From assembly GCA_949316235.1 (NCBI GenBank), contig OX438757.1, forward strand, positions 18,314,005 through 18,378,004: a DNA stretch of 64,000 nucleotides. The letters are read 5' to 3'. Both the position numbers and the translations under genes were made by a program. The DNA comes from Oegoconia quadripuncta (taxonomy: Eukaryota; Arthropoda; Insecta; Lepidoptera; Autostichidae). Below are positions 40,561-51,784 of the stretch, one piece after another; within the stretch, counting starts at the first letter, position 1; each line of letters starts with the position of its first letter. The notes below the pieces were generated by a model, which worked only from the letters and a program-made list of their open reading frames with translations, made no database searches and was not told where the DNA came from.

Positions 40561-41524
40561 TTTATACTTGAAGCTCAAAAGATTTTCTCAATTAGTGATT
40601 TTATTTAAAGGCAAATTTTGAATGTCTAAGGAAACTTTACAATAAAAGCTTAGATTACATATTGTCCCTTAAAACTAAAGGAATGATAAAATTGTGCGTA
40701 CCTGATGGGTATGTAGATAGGAGAAGGACTATTTAAAGTACCAAGAGGCAATATAAATCTTTTAAAATAAAGGGCCAATGACACGAGCTCTACACACACA
40801 CAATGAGATAGCAGACAGAACAGATATTGTCATAATATGTAGTATGAGCGAATTTCAAAAAGTCGCGTTAATTGTACTATGTTATATAGTATAGGTAGAT
40901 ATAGTTGGTATACATCATTGTCATTAATTAACTATCGCATTGGAGTAATCTGTAATGATAGTTATAGACTTGGTAAATAAATACCTAAATAAAAACGTCA
41001 ATTTTTTATCTTACCGATAGCTGATTTACATGAAATTTTACCGAACGAAGCCGCACTAAGCCTCAAAGCCTAGATCCTCTCAGTGATCGATGAACGAAAA
41101 AAAGTCGCTTAAAACCTAAAAACCACCAGCCTTTTTGCATCAGCCAATCAGTCAAAGCACGAGGCCTTTATAGTACTACTGAATTCAGTATAAAGCCGCA
41201 CAGTGGGCTCGCACCGTAAAAAGGCGCACAAAATTTCCGAATGTAAAAACCGCAATTCTCGTGAAATCAATCGGATCGCGTGCACTCAGTGCATTACAGG
41301 TTGGTTTTCATTTACGTAAGTTTTCATTTTTTTACCACTGTGCGTTTTGATTTTATAATAGTGAAGCATGGGTGATGCATTCGATTTAGTTATTCGTTTT
41401 CGATTAGCGACGTCATAAAGAAAGAAAAAAATATTCCATCTCATGACATAATCAGGTAAAAACATTACATAGTCTGTGTTATATCACCTATGCTGATTAT
41501 TCATTTCCGAGGTGATTAAAATTG
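40561..41524. other. No assignable gene
   Basis: Mostly AT-rich. 41060-41330 is GC-richer, has a TATAAAG at about 41190 and a TCAGTG at about 41286, but the spacing does not fit a promoter. 41445-41515 contains ATCACCT/AGGTGAT motifs like those at 61868. Confidence 0.35.
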
Positions 41525-42115
41525 ACTAATAAAATTTTGTCCTCAGTAGAGCGGCTCGTTACTTCACGCCGGCTCACCGCCTCCAACTTTATAAGGCGCA
41601 AGTTCGGCCGCACGTGGAGTATTGTTCTCACCTATGGGCTGGGGCACCTCAGTACCAGCTTCTTCCTTTTGACCGGGTTCAACGTCGCGCAGCCCGAATT
41701 GTCGGCCAAGAGAGTCTCACTGACCGACTGGATCCCCTGGCGTTGCGAAGAGACGTCGCGTCCCTCTGCATTCTCTATCGCATATTTCACGGGGAGTGTT
41801 CTGAAGAACTGTTCGAGCTAATACCCGCTGCTCAATTTAACCGCTACACTTCTCGCCGAAAATTAAATTTACGTTTCTCAAGAAACTTCTTACCACGTAC
41901 GACCACCCTGTGGAACGGACTTCCGGCAGCGGTATTCCCGAACGAGTACGACATTGGAACCTTCAAGAAACGAGCCTACACCTTCCTCAAAGGCCGGCAA
42001 CGCATCTGTGACCCTTTTGGTGTTGCGGGTGTCCATGGGCGGCGGTGATTGCTTTCCATCAGGTGACCCGCATGCTCGTTTGCCGCCCTCTCATGTAAAA
42101 AAAAATAATAATAAT
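41525..42115 (+). pseudogene. LINE C-terminal third and 3' tail
   Basis: Translation: [11 protein letters not shown], then [74 protein letters not shown], and the 3' UTR with TTTCCATCAGGTGACCCGCA and an AATAATAAT tail. The first part needs one frame change at about 41610. An in-frame deletion removes the [11 protein letters not shown] segment that 31562 keeps. The RT catalytic region is absent. Confidence 0.85.
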
Positions 42116-42159
42116 AAATTCCACTTTGTTCACCTGCGGGTGATATCCGACCTGGGTTT

Positions 42160-42428
42160 GACGATCTGATTGGTGTAGTGGTTAGAAATTCTGCTGCTAT
42201 ACCAAAAGGTCGCGGGTTCGAATCCCGCTAGGGGCATATTGTTTCTATGATGAATACAGACATGTGCTCCAGATTTATGGATATTTTTATTTACATGTGT
42301 ACTTATTTACAAAAAAAATAATATCTGTGTAGTTTATCAACCATCTGGTATCTATAATACAAGCCTAGTTGCTTACTGTGGAACTAGATGGCGCTGTGTA
42401 TATGTCTAAGGATATTTATTTATTATTA
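42160..42428 (+). mobile_element. SINE-B, full length
   Basis: TTGGTGTAGTGGTTAGAAAT head, B box GGTTCGAATCC, body and GAACTAGATGGCGCTGTGTA tail. Directly preceded (42118-42155) by a TTCACCTGCGGGTGA block like that at 61868. Confidence 0.85.
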
Positions 42429-42430
42429 TT

Positions 42431-42558
42431 AAATTCTTTATTGCACACACAAATAAAATACAAAGAAGAACATTTAACATAGATGATGAAGTGTACAAAG
42501 GCGGTCTTAGCGCTGGGAGCGATTTCTTCCAGACAACCTCAGTTAAAGAAGCTTTTTA
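42431..42558 (-). mobile_element. LINE 3' end, minus
   Basis: AATTCTTTATTGCACACACA, AGGCGGTCTTAGCGCTGGGA GCGATTTCTTCCAGACAACC; same type as 38206 and 43815. Confidence 0.65.
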
Positions 42559-42669
42559 ATAAGTATATTTATTTATTACAATTATTAATAATATTTATTA
42601 CATGTAGGTACTTACGCAATAAATAGTTTTTATAAATTACATTAATTTGATACATTTTACATTAATACA

Positions 42670-42985
42670 TTTGGATTTTTTGTTGTTAACATACATGCAG
42701 ACATTATCATAAAAAATAATACATAATTTAAAATTTGAAATTGATACATAATATAATGGAGGCTATTTAATTGATTAATATTTATTCATTCTATGTTACC
42801 GTTATTGTTTAGCGGATATAATTTATTCTGCTGTTTATTTTTCACTACTATTTTAACATGACTACCATATTTGTATGCCAATTTGGCTGATCACAGAGAT
42901 CATATTTATGAGTTAATGTATCATAACAACCTGTACACCTGTGTATCACAAATAAATAAATAATTGATGATTGATGATTAAGTAG
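42670..42985 (+). mobile_element. LINE-type 3' end (repeat-E)
   Basis: Near-identical to 35575-35880 over about 300 bp (TATTCATTCTATGTTACCGT, TTGGCTGATCACAGAGATCA, CACAAATAAATAAATAATTG). Confidence 0.7.
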
Positions 42986-43089
42986 AATTTGAAAATAACC
43001 TAGACCGAATATGCCCTGCACTCCAAAGCACGGAAACACACGATATCAAAATGCCACTAGTGGTCCGGTCATCCAAAAAAGGACATACA

Positions 43090-43180
43090 GCACCAGACTG
43101 GGGGCTCCACTGAAAACCAGCGTTTTAACCCATACTGAGTTGGAAACCTTTTGGTCTCCACCTTGCGACACCGACAATTA
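43090..43180 (+). mobile_element. Repeat-J fragment
   Basis: GGGGGCTCCACTGAAAACCA GCG and CCATACTGAGTTGGAAACCT parallel 32389-32480. Confidence 0.5.
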
Positions 43181-43356
43181 GATGGCAAAGTTGGCAAACA
43201 CAATCTTTACTTTTGTACGTGTCTCGGCTGTGTTGTTTTTTAAATCTATATTTTATTTAGAGTTTTTACCCGACTGTTCAAGAAAGGAGGGTTATGTTTT
43301 TCAAGTGTATATTATGGAAGTGTATCCTTTGGCGCGTTCTGTAGCATAAACGGCTT

Positions 43357-43464
43357 GCGCTTTTTGGCGGGATCTCGGCGAGGGATGTTGCACTTTTCAT
43401 TATAATTCTTATAATTTGTGCATTCTAACTTTTGAAGCTTAATAATGGCAAAATATTGTGCAGC

Positions 43465-43495
<31 letters not shown>
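43357..43495 (+). mobile_element. Retroposon Y 5' part ending in T26
   Basis: CGCTTTTTGGCGGGATCTCG to GCAGCAAAGG matches the first 110 bp of retroposon Y, followed by 26 T residues (43470-43495), where another element begins. Confidence 0.75.
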
Positions 43496-43527
43496 ATTTG
43501 ATTAGTGATGTGATACATAAATACATG

Positions 43528-43684
43528 TTCTTTTTGTAAATAAATACTTATTATAAATGAAAATATCCATAACTCGGGTACACATGTCCGTATTCATCAC
43601 ACAAACATGCCCCTAGCGGGATTCGAACCCGCGACCTTTCGGTATAGTGGTCAGAGTTGCTAACCACTACACCAAACAGGTCGT
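43528..43684 (-). mobile_element. SINE-B, head and middle
   Basis: B box GGTTCGAATCC and A box TTGGTGTAGTGG on minus, body to TAAATAAATACTTATTATAA; the distal third is absent. Confidence 0.85.
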
Positions 43685-43756
43685 GAATACACATGTATGA
43701 ATACTATTAATTACTAAGTACGTTTTATGATTATGCTATTATGTATACATATATCG

Positions 43757-44272
43757 GTGAGTTTTTTTATTGTAAGGAAAAAATAGGGTATATTAGATAA
43801 GTGAAATAAGAGTTTGTTTGTGAATGCTTTATTGTACAAAAAGAAAATAAATACACAACAGATTTCTTATAATTATGCATAAAGGCGGACTTATCCCACA
43901 GCTGGATTTCTTCCAGTCAACCATGAACTTCGTTATTGGCATAGGTAGCTTCATTTTTTCTTTTTCAAAACCATCATCCATGCACGCCCCGGCCCCCCGG
44001 CTGGAGATTGATAATGCGATTGGAGGGAATTTTCAATTTCAATTTCATATTTAGTTGGAACTCAGGTTTTGCCCAAATTTTTAAATTTATTTAATTTAAT
44101 GATGCAATTATGTGCAATAGGATACATATACGCGACCGTAAAATGCCACAAGGTTTTATTAATTTTATGGGTTTGAAGAAATAAAAATTAAACTACCGAT
44201 GCCAATAACTTTTATTTCACTTACCTAATATGCCCTATTTTTTCCTTGCGGTATAAAACTCGGTATAATCGA
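43757..44272. mobile_element. MITE-M, complete copy
   Basis: Left end GTAAGGAAAAAATAGGGTAT ATTAGATAAGTGAAATAAGA and right end TTATTTCACTTACCTAATAT GCCCTATTTTTTCCTTGCGG form inverted repeats of about 55 bp, with TA next to both. The interior holds a minus-strand LINE 3' end (43815-43935, CTTTATTGTACAAAAAGAAA, GGATTTCTTCCAGTCAACC). Confidence 0.7.
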
Positions 44273-44362
44273 TTATTTTTTTCTGGGACTATTCAAATTA
44301 AAAAATTATAGTGTAATATTAGATCAACAGCATTATACAACAGGTATTTATCAGTACAAAGT

Positions 44363-44486
44363 TATTACCTAGTCCGAGCCGCACTCAATTAACAAACAAT
44401 TCGAAATATTTGAATTCAGCGAGCCAAATATGAGAGTTATTCATTTCAAACAAGAAGTATCGCTCGGACTGGATAAATAATATGGA
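44363..44486. mobile_element. Small TIR hairpin element
   Basis: TTATTACCTAGTCCGAGC on the left and GCTCGGACTGGATAAATAA on the right are imperfect inverted ends around about 85 bp. Probably a small MITE. Confidence 0.45.
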
Positions 44487-45552
44487 CGGTTAATAATAGA
44501 GATGTATAATTACTTTTGAATTATTAAGCCTAAAAAAATGAGGCCTAGTCTAGATTTTATAAGAAAACTCTATGTTTAATTTGTATCTTAATTACAATAA
44601 ATACTAACTGATATTTAATTAGGTAGGTAGACTTTTGTTAACTACAGTTAACTTATTGGTGGATAAAAACTAAGCATGTTATAGTTAGGCATGCATGTGT
44701 TTTAGCTGAAAATGTCGTCGAGCTGCATTGCATTGATTGAAATAAACATGAGAACCAATATTTTGTAACGATAATTTCCCTAAATGTTTTGAAATTTAAA
44801 GAAAGACCCATCAATTGATAATTTTTTTTTAAAGAAACACATTTATCAACTTTAGCTTATTTAGTTACTTGTTTAGTACTTGCGTTTCTTACAAATGCTT
44901 TATCTTCCTATAAAATATTCTTACAAACTACATTTACAACACCTTATTAAATGTTTCAAGAAAATCGCGGTTGTTCATCTTACCGAGGACAAACCATATT
45001 TTCCCTGGGCTGGGACAAAAGTAAAAAGCCAAAAATATCGAAAAGACAAAAGGAGGTCGAGGTTGAACACCTCGTCACACCGTCTCCCAATAAAAGGAGG
45101 CTGTGGGGAAGTGTAACATGACAATCATAACATTTATACATAACCATCTATCAGCTTTATGGCCGTCAATAAGTAAGAATTATTGATTTAATAATTTATT
45201 GCGACGAATATCTGAATTGTAAATTATTTTCATGGAAAATCAACTTTATTGTTATAAAATACACCGCAATATCTTATAATCTTACATCCATTACGAAACA
45301 GTTTCAATACGCTATAATTATTAAAGTATTATTTGGATAGACTAATTATTGGTCGTACAACTACTGCAGGGTTGGTATTAATACAGTAGGCATGGGGGAA
45401 GTATTGCTGAAAAAAGATATAAAGATATGCATCTTTTTTTGTCATTGAAATGATATATTTCACTCAATAAATCCGTCGAAATTTTTTTAGCAATCGTTAC
45501 TGCTGCCAATTAATGGCAAGAGTAGTAAAAAAAAATTAAGAATTCAATAAGT
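44487..45552. other. AT-rich; one ambiguous exon candidate
   Basis: 44968-45115 is less AT-rich and open on both strands. On plus it encodes KPKISKRQKEVEVEHLVTPS PNKRRLWGSVT and a stop. On minus an acceptor (CTTCCCCACAG) and donor (CTCG, GTAAGATG) bracket 39 open codons. The strand cannot be decided and no homology is recognised. Confidence 0.25.
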
Positions 45553-45665
45553 AATACTTTTTATTGTGCAAATTATTTTCAATATTTTTTGATAATAACA
45601 ATAGAACACAATTAGGCAGCTTTAACACTAAAAATATCACTTCCAGATAACATAGGGCTAGGAGA
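45553..45665 (-). mobile_element. LINE 3' end, minus, diverged
   Basis: ACTTTTTATTGTGCAAATTA, AATATCACTTCCAGATAACA parallel the CTTTATTGTAC ... TCTTCCAGACAACC ends at 42431 and 38206. Confidence 0.5.
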
Positions 45666-45758
45666 AACATGTTGATCGAAAAATAGGTAGGGTGCACGAT
45701 ACTATCAATTAAAGAAATAATAAAGAAATAAAGTATGTGTAAATATTACAATAATATA

Positions 45759-46623
45759 CAGGGCGTCCCAAAGTTATGGGACATGAAGGGGAAGTACCTT
45801 AAATATTGTAGATAGTGAATTTTGCTCAAAGAAGACTTTATGTTATTTTTAAAAGTTAGTAATTCTGCATTCATAGATTTTCTAAAAATTACTTGCTTCG
45901 GCTGGGAATCGAACCGACTTAAATGTGAAAAAAAAAACACCCTACTTTTATGATGCCAATCGAAAGAATAGCTAAAAAATAATAACTCTGCCTAAGTAAC
46001 ATAGTATTTTAAAAGAAAGGAACAACATAAAATGATTGAGTCAAATTTCAAGAAAGTTATTTATTGCTAAAGTGATTTCTTCTTTTGGGGATACGTGAAA
46101 GATATGCTATACAAAAAGCGATACGAGAACGTAGGCGAGTTGCAAACAGAATTGTGCCATATCACATCGAGTGTTCACCATAAAATGATTAGAAAATCAA
46201 CAGGCAGCGGGCTCATTAAAAGATTGGCGATTTGCGTAAGACAAGAGGGATCACATTTTGAGCATTTAATTAATTAATTTACAAAAAAATACCTACTTAA
46301 TTGACTACGGCAGTTTCATGTATGTTTTTTATTTGATTAAAATGATTAATTTCACGTTGTTCCTTTCTTTTAAAATACTATGTTACTTAGGCAGAGTTAT
46401 TATTTTTTAGCTATTCTTTCGATTGGCATCATAAAAGTAGGGTGTTTTTTTTTTCACATTTGAGTCGGTTCGATTCCCAGCCGAAGCAAATAATTTTTAG
46501 AAAATCTATGAATGCAGAATTACTAACTTTTAAAAATAACATAAAGTCTTCTTTGAGCAAAATTCACTATCTACGATATTTAAGGTACTTCCCCTTCATG
46601 TCCCATAACTTTGGGACGCCCTG
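45759..46623. mobile_element. Fold-back Tc1/mariner-type element, 268-bp inverted arms
   Basis: Arms 45759-46026 and 46356-46623 are reverse complements with only a few differences (CAGGGCGTCCCAAAGTTATG at the outside) and no net indels. TA lies next to both ends (45757-45758, 46624-46625). The centre contains a transposase remnant. Length 865 bp. Frames of 64-77 codons in the arms mirror each other and are not genes. Confidence 0.85.
46072..46280 (+). pseudogene. Tc/mariner-type transposase C-terminal remnant
   Basis: The frame reads FFFWGYVKDMLYKKRYENVG then ELQTELCHITSS and ends RQEGSHFEHLIN, stop. The WGYVKDxxY start and GGHFEHL end are characteristic of the C-terminus of insect Tc1/mariner-superfamily transposases. 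All catalytic residues upstream are gone, so it cannot transpose by itself. Confidence 0.7.
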
Positions 46624-47013
46624 TATATACAATGTTACTAAACTTACTCAATTATTTCCAATTCCCATCGCATAGCTCGCTAGCTACATAGCATAGATGG
46701 AGTGGACTGAAACATCCTATCATCTTCCTCGCATATCATTACTGTGCAAGCGTTTAAAATTTGATACAGTTCATTTCTATAAATCACTCATTGAGTTACC
46801 CAACTCTAGAGTAAAGTAATTTTCAGTGAAATAACAGTGAGACTCTCGCGTGTCGGTCGGGCTCTAAATAATAAATTAGCGAAGCATAAAACGCCCGGTG
46901 GCTGAACCCTTTTCTATGCAAACACATAAATGGTTGCATTTGAAAAAAAAATCCGGTGAAGTGTGAGTCGGAGTGCACGGATATGGTTCGACATCATGCA
47001 TTGCGGTTGCGTG
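46624..47013. other. No recognisable gene
   Basis: Nothing assignable. Confidence 0.4.
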
Positions 47014-47258
47014 CAGCAGGCTGCGTTCTGGTCACATTTCTTTGAACAAATTATAATCATATGATGGGCAGAGCGGACTCTCCATTGTGCGAGTCTTGTA
47101 ACAAAGTAGAAAATTTATTCCACTTCTTGTTGTAGTGTGGTCAGAACGCAGCTTATATATACTACAGTATCTCGAAGGCAGAAGGCAAAATGGAGATATT
47201 AATGTCATCCTCAGTCAGCTTACGTCAAATATGGCAAAGACATCGTATAATCAATAGT
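47014..47258 (+). pseudogene. LINE C-terminal zinc-knuckle fragment
   Basis: Translation RSGHISLNKL, frame change, then HMMGRADSPLCESCNKVENL FHFLL, stop, CGQNAAYI resembles the C-terminal CxxC-H-C knuckle of jockey/R1-like LINEs (SPxCxxCxxxExxxHxLxxC). The internal stop replaces the residue before the last Cys. Confidence 0.65.
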
Positions 47259-47317
47259 AATTAATTGTTTAAAGCTAAGGAATAGGCATAGTTCAGTAGT
47301 CTACCGAACCATATCCA

Positions 47318-47655
47318 TGTTTTTTTTTTTTTTATATATATGAGAGGGCGGCAAACGGGCATGCGGGTCACCTGATGGAAAGCAAACACCGCCGCCCATG
47401 ACACCCGCAACACCAAAAGGGTCACAGATGCGTTGCCGGCCTTTGAGGAACGTGTAGGCTCGTTTCTTGAAGGTTCCAATGTCGTACTCGTTCGGGAATA
47501 CCGCTGCCGGAAGTCCGTTCCACAGGGTGGTCATACGTGGTAAGAAGTTTCTTGAGAAACGTACAGTGGTAGACTTCCACTCATCCAGGTGATGTGGATG
47601 GAAATTTAATTTTCGGCGAGAAGTGCATCGGTTGAATTGTGTAATGTCGACTGCA
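47318..47655 (-). pseudogene. LINE C-terminus and 3' tail
   Basis: Minus copy of the 31562 type: [57 protein letters not shown], then TTTCCATCAGGTGACCCGCA and an A tail (T-run 47320-47333). 5'-truncated. Confidence 0.8.
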
Positions 47656-48282
47656 ATGTCAGTCATACATCTCAACCTTTATATCTAACTATAATAAATG
47701 AAATCTAATCGTCACTTATTGTATAGCTGGCCAGCATAACACCTCCCTCTGGCTAACACGCGTCAATGCTCAATGCAAAACAAAGCAGTTTCGAATATTT
47801 ATATTTACGTTTTATTAAAACTTTTTAATCAGCTACCACTTGCAACACCACTTATAACTTAAAGATCCACTCGCATTTGTTAATATTTGTTTTCATAATG
47901 AATTGATATTCTGTGGCGGTACCAACATATAAGCCCAAAAGCCCAGCTTGTCTTACTAAATACTCGATTAGAACTACATTCGCACTTGTCAAGAGTTGTG
48001 CTTGGTTACCTATCTAATTTCACTGCTTGTGTAAAACCCTCAAAAATTTACGAGCTTACCCTATTTTAAAACACTGGGCACACCAGGTTTCATCTATTGA
48101 AGGCTGCCCTCCCACGACCGACAAACGGTGACCGATTTTTTGTAGCCGAAAAATGGAACGTGATTGCAATATTTCAACGCTCACGTAACAAAAAGTCGGT
48201 CACAATATCGGTGATAAAAGTAATGACGAAAAAATCGGCCCGATTATCGGTACTGCAGAAATCTGTCAAAACGGCTTTAAAT
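47656..48282. other. No recognisable gene
   Basis: Contains a short lysine-rich frame at 48097-48288 that overlaps the SINE-B end; not considered coding. Confidence 0.4.
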
Positions 48283-48541
48283 AAATAGCCTTAGATATAC
48301 ACACAGCGCCATCTAGTTCCATAGTAAGCAACTATAGGCTTGTGTTATGGATACCAGATGGTTGATATACTACATAATGTTTTTTTTTGTAAATAAACAC
48401 TTAATATAAATGAAAACATCCATAACTCGGGTACACATGTCCGTTCATCACACAAACATATGCCCCTAGCGGGATTCTAACCCGCAACCTTTTGGTATAG
48501 TGGTCAGAGTTGCTAACCACTTACACCAAACAGGTTGTCAC
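48283..48541 (-). mobile_element. SINE-B, full length
   Basis: ACACAGCGCCATCTAGTTCC tail to TTGGTGTAAGTGG head on minus; B box GGTTAGAATCC (one change) and a 1-bp insertion in the A box. Confidence 0.85.
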
Positions 48542-48966
48542 CGATAACTGTACATATTTATCAAACCGGTGTGTGAAAATGATGGTGTACCAATTTAATT
48601 TGTGTGCGTGTGTGGTGTTGAGTGGATATGTGTATGTTTGTATGTGTGCTAGGCAAACAAGCTGCTGTTTATGCCATCATAGCGTGCTTTTACTTTGAGT
48701 ATGACTTTTCTTGTGTAACCCCAAAACACGAACATGGGTGGCATGAAGTTTAATGTGACTTTCGCGCGACACTACCATAGGACCTTAGTGGGAATTTGTT
48801 AAGCCTCGATTCGCGTTTGAACATCCAGTTTGTACCTCCAACTTGTTTCAATTGCATCATATTTTTCCATGGTTTATTATTTTATAAGACACAGACAGAC
48901 ATATTACTCATATTGCAAGCAGTTAGACGACTTTGAACAAACTTAAATCAAATCAAGTATATATTT
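48542..48966. other. No recognisable gene; GT-rich at 48597-48652
   Basis: Nothing assignable apart from a short GT-rich run. Confidence 0.4.
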
Positions 48967-49105
48967 GTCGTAGATAGCGACAAATTAGCGACAGCGACAT
49001 AGTAGCTTGCAATAATGTCGCAATTGCCCGAGCAACCCTTTACCACGCGACTGGCACCGTCCCGGTCGCTAGCAACGCCCACCCCCGCCCATCTACGACA
49101 TATTT
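48967..49105. mobile_element. MITE-like repeat (TGTCGTAGATAG ends)
   Basis: Ends TATATTTGTCGTAGATA and TCTACGACATATTTA are inverted. The interior AATGTCGCAATTGCCCGAGC and CCGGTCGCTAGCAACGCCC recurs at 52526-52617. Confidence 0.6.
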
Positions 49106-49189
49106 ATTAATTGGAAATACTTAATTGCAACTGTAACACTAGTACCTGGTTTCAATAACTTTAAATAATATATTCTATAGTGCATTCTT

Positions 49190-49575
49190 TCCATTCTTAC
49201 GTACGGTGCTCAGACTTGGTCTTTGACGGAACGTCAGAAATCAAAAGTCAGGGTTTGCCAGAGGAGCACGGAACGTAGCATATTGGGAGTCAAACTGATC
49301 GACCGCGTCAGAAATGCTACGCTACGCTCACGGACTCGGATCTCTGACGTAGGGAAAAAAGCGGCAACGTTGAAGTGGGGCTGGGCGGGTCACGTGGGCT
49401 GCATGCCGTGCGAGTTGTGGGCAAATGCTTCCACTATTTGGACTCCTACAACCACAAGATGCCAATGTGGCAGACCGCGAAAACGGTGATGGTTTGTGCT
49501 CGCCAAGAACAAAAACGACTGGAAACAGATGAGGGAAGCCTTTGCCCAGCAGTGGGACACTATGGGCTCTTAATA
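49190..49575 (+). pseudogene. LINE C-terminal region (LTYGAQTWSLT...AFAQQWD)
   Basis: LTYGAQTWSLTERQKSKVRV, ERSILGVKLIDRVRNATLRS, RTRISDVGKKAATLKWGWAG H, GRPRKRWW and, after a frame change, EAFAQQWDTMG. This is the well-conserved C-terminal portion of an insect endonuclease/RT LINE. The RT core is missing and at least one frameshift is present. Confidence 0.8.
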
Positions 49576-49861
49576 ATAATAAATTGTTACAACTAAAGAT
49601 CTATGAATAAAGTAGCTATAAATAATAAATCCATGCTTAAATACAGTCAATAACTTCCATTTATGCTTGTAGGACAAATTTTGAAGAAATATTACAGTCG
49701 TTTCTTATTAGAAGTATATTATAGGAAAGGTAGATAGCCGTTTTCGCATTTAATCAATTGTAAAGAAGTGGTCTTATGAACACGTAAAATCTAGATGAAA
49801 GTCTCAAGGTATACTCTATTCCCTCAACTATTAGTTTGGGTATCGCGCAGCCCTAGGGTGG
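49576..49861. other. No recognisable gene
   Basis: Nothing assignable. Confidence 0.4.
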
Positions 49862-50091
49862 CTTCCGAAGGCTACTCCGCTTCAATCTCCCGTTACCGAG
49901 CCTTCTTCGATGTGAAGTGAGCTTGCACGTGTATCTAACCAGTCCTCGCTGCTGAACATAACATCAACTATATTGCTTGATGAGAGCTTCCCAACAACGT
50001 GAGCAAACATGTCACGCAGGATGTGAAACTCCTGGCACACAAAGAGTATGCTCTGGAGTATCGATCTGGTGGCAGAACCAGCACTAGTCAC
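49862..50091 (-). pseudogene. Possible LINE C-terminal fragment
   Basis: Minus frame with CQEFHILRDMFAHVVGKLSS SNIVDVMFSSEDWLDT. The CPxxxxxR...L..SNIVxxML-SExxW pattern recalls R1-like LINE C-termini. Assignment is uncertain. Confidence 0.35.
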
Positions 50092-50329
50092 TGGGTAATT
50101 TCTGGATTCTTCTCAGGATGCTCATGGTGCCTTAGTTAACTTTAATGACAACTAGGGTAAGAGATGATTGCTAAAGTGTAGAGCCTCGAACACCGTCGCA
50201 AGGTCGCTTGTTTCTCAGTCTTTACAAGATTCAAGATGAATGTGCGTTGGACTTCGGACTACTAGGCGTGGGGAGGGATTTCTCACATATAGTTAATATA
50301 CCGAACATTTGCACTAAAAAGTTGGATTC

Positions 50330-50462
50330 TCCATTCATAATGCGAACAGCCAAGGCATGAAACTATCTCCCTGCGTCAGTCTTTCCTGAATCCAACAACC
50401 TTGAGAACTTCAAGGGTAGTGTGAATATGCATCTACTTGGATCCACAGTGCGATTCTGTTAA
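50330..50462 (+). pseudogene. LINE C-terminal fragment
   Basis: ATAATGCGAACAGCCAAGGC, GTCAGTCTTTCCTGAATCCA ACAACCTTGAGAACTTCAAG parallels 12240-12340 (same LINE type as the SINE-A partner). Confidence 0.6.
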
Positions 50463-50493
50463 AAGTGGGATACTTATTTAAAAGGAGCAGTAT

Positions 50494-50954
50494 AGCTTTT
50501 TTTATTTATGCACGACGGGTTCATTCTTGACCTCAATCACACCTGATGTTAAGTGCAGACGAGGTCGAAGGTGGAAGCGTACTGACCCGGAAACCCCAAT
50601 ACATTTGGGGGACTATTCATCTTATCTCTGACAACCGGAATACAACAATGCTATTAACATTGCTGCTTGGCGGCAGATTTAGATAACATGGTGGTAGCAA
50701 GCCAGGCTGACATTTAAAATGCCCTACCACCAACCAAACCGAGTACTTAAACATGTACCCCGCTGGGGATCGATCCCGCGATCTCCGAATCGTAAACCCA
50801 ATGTTGTTTACATTGAGCCGGTAGCAAGCCAGGCGAACATTTAAAATGCCCTACCACCAACCAAACCGAGTACTTAAACATGTACCCTGCTGGGGATCGA
50901 TCCCGCGATCTCCGAATCGTAAACCCAATGTTGTTTACATTGAGCCACGGAGGC
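50494..50954 (-). mobile_element. SINE-A with tandem duplication of its 5' half
   Basis: Full element whose head plus proximal body (50693-50819) is repeated as 50820-50946, exactly 127 bp each. Both units carry the private CGATCCCGCGATCTCC variant, so the duplication arose in this copy. Confidence 0.9.
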
Positions 50955-51263
50955 TTAATAGGTATACTGCCTTTCTTTTAACTGCGTACATACCGTCTAC
51001 GAGAAGTCGTAGTCATTAAAAACTTTGAATACTGCATTTCAGTTTTCTGTTAGTGAAATTCAACGATGAACACGTAACAGCGGAAAGTTTATGACAGTAT
51101 TATACCTTTTCTTTTATTGAATACTTAAAACAGAGCGGTGCAGTGCAATTTACAAGATTAATTCCAATAGTTGCTATCATAAAAACTTAAATTAACTAAA
51201 AGGCAAAGGTTGAAAATACAAAGGTCGAAGACGTTGGCTTACACGGATGATTATATGTATATA
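50955..51263. other. No recognisable gene
   Basis: Nothing assignable. Confidence 0.4.
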
Positions 51264-51700
51264 TTAGATCCTTACCTATGAAATTAGCGTTTTGTATGAA
51301 GAATTTCATTAAGACTGTTTTCTCCATACAAACATGTTTGAGATTTTTTTGAGAACGGCAAATCCAAATATACCTAAACTTTGCCTGTATTATCGGATAA
51401 CATTAAGTTAAATATAGGCAGTGTTAATTTTTAAAAGTAACCGCTTTAAAAAAGTTTCTGCGAATCTAAGAAATAATAATGGGAAGCTCATGAAAAGATC
51501 TGTGTTCAAGTTTTTTTTATTTAGTGATTTAGCTCAGATATTAAAAAATATTTCATGTGAAACCTTGAAAATATATTCTATTTTCCAATTAAAAAACAAA
51601 TTTGGAAATACCTATAGATTCATAGGAGTTGGTACATTAAGATTATTATATGTAAGTATATATTCATTTGTTAAAAAGATACAGGCATTCCTCATTTATT
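51264..51700 (+). mobile_element. Mariner-end bearing repeat, copy 2
   Basis: TTAGATCCTTACCTATGAAA terminus then about 400 bp collinear with 16223-16565 plus an insertion near 51302-51345. A 107-codon frame (51421-51744) is rich in F/I/K and shows no transposase motif. Confidence 0.6.
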
Positions 51701-51784
51701 TTATAATTAAAACTTACGTACGTATTTTAATCAATATTAAATAGGTATTTATTTTACTATATTTGAAGTGTTTTCCTTCACATT

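Noticed and set aside
41060..41330. Promoter with TATAAAG and TCAGTG initiator
   Set aside because: TATA to initiator distance is about 95 bp, too far; no coding exon follows.
45746..46675. Pair of near-identical 60-77 codon frames
   Set aside because: They are the two arms of the fold-back element read in opposite directions, including ITR sequence; not genes.
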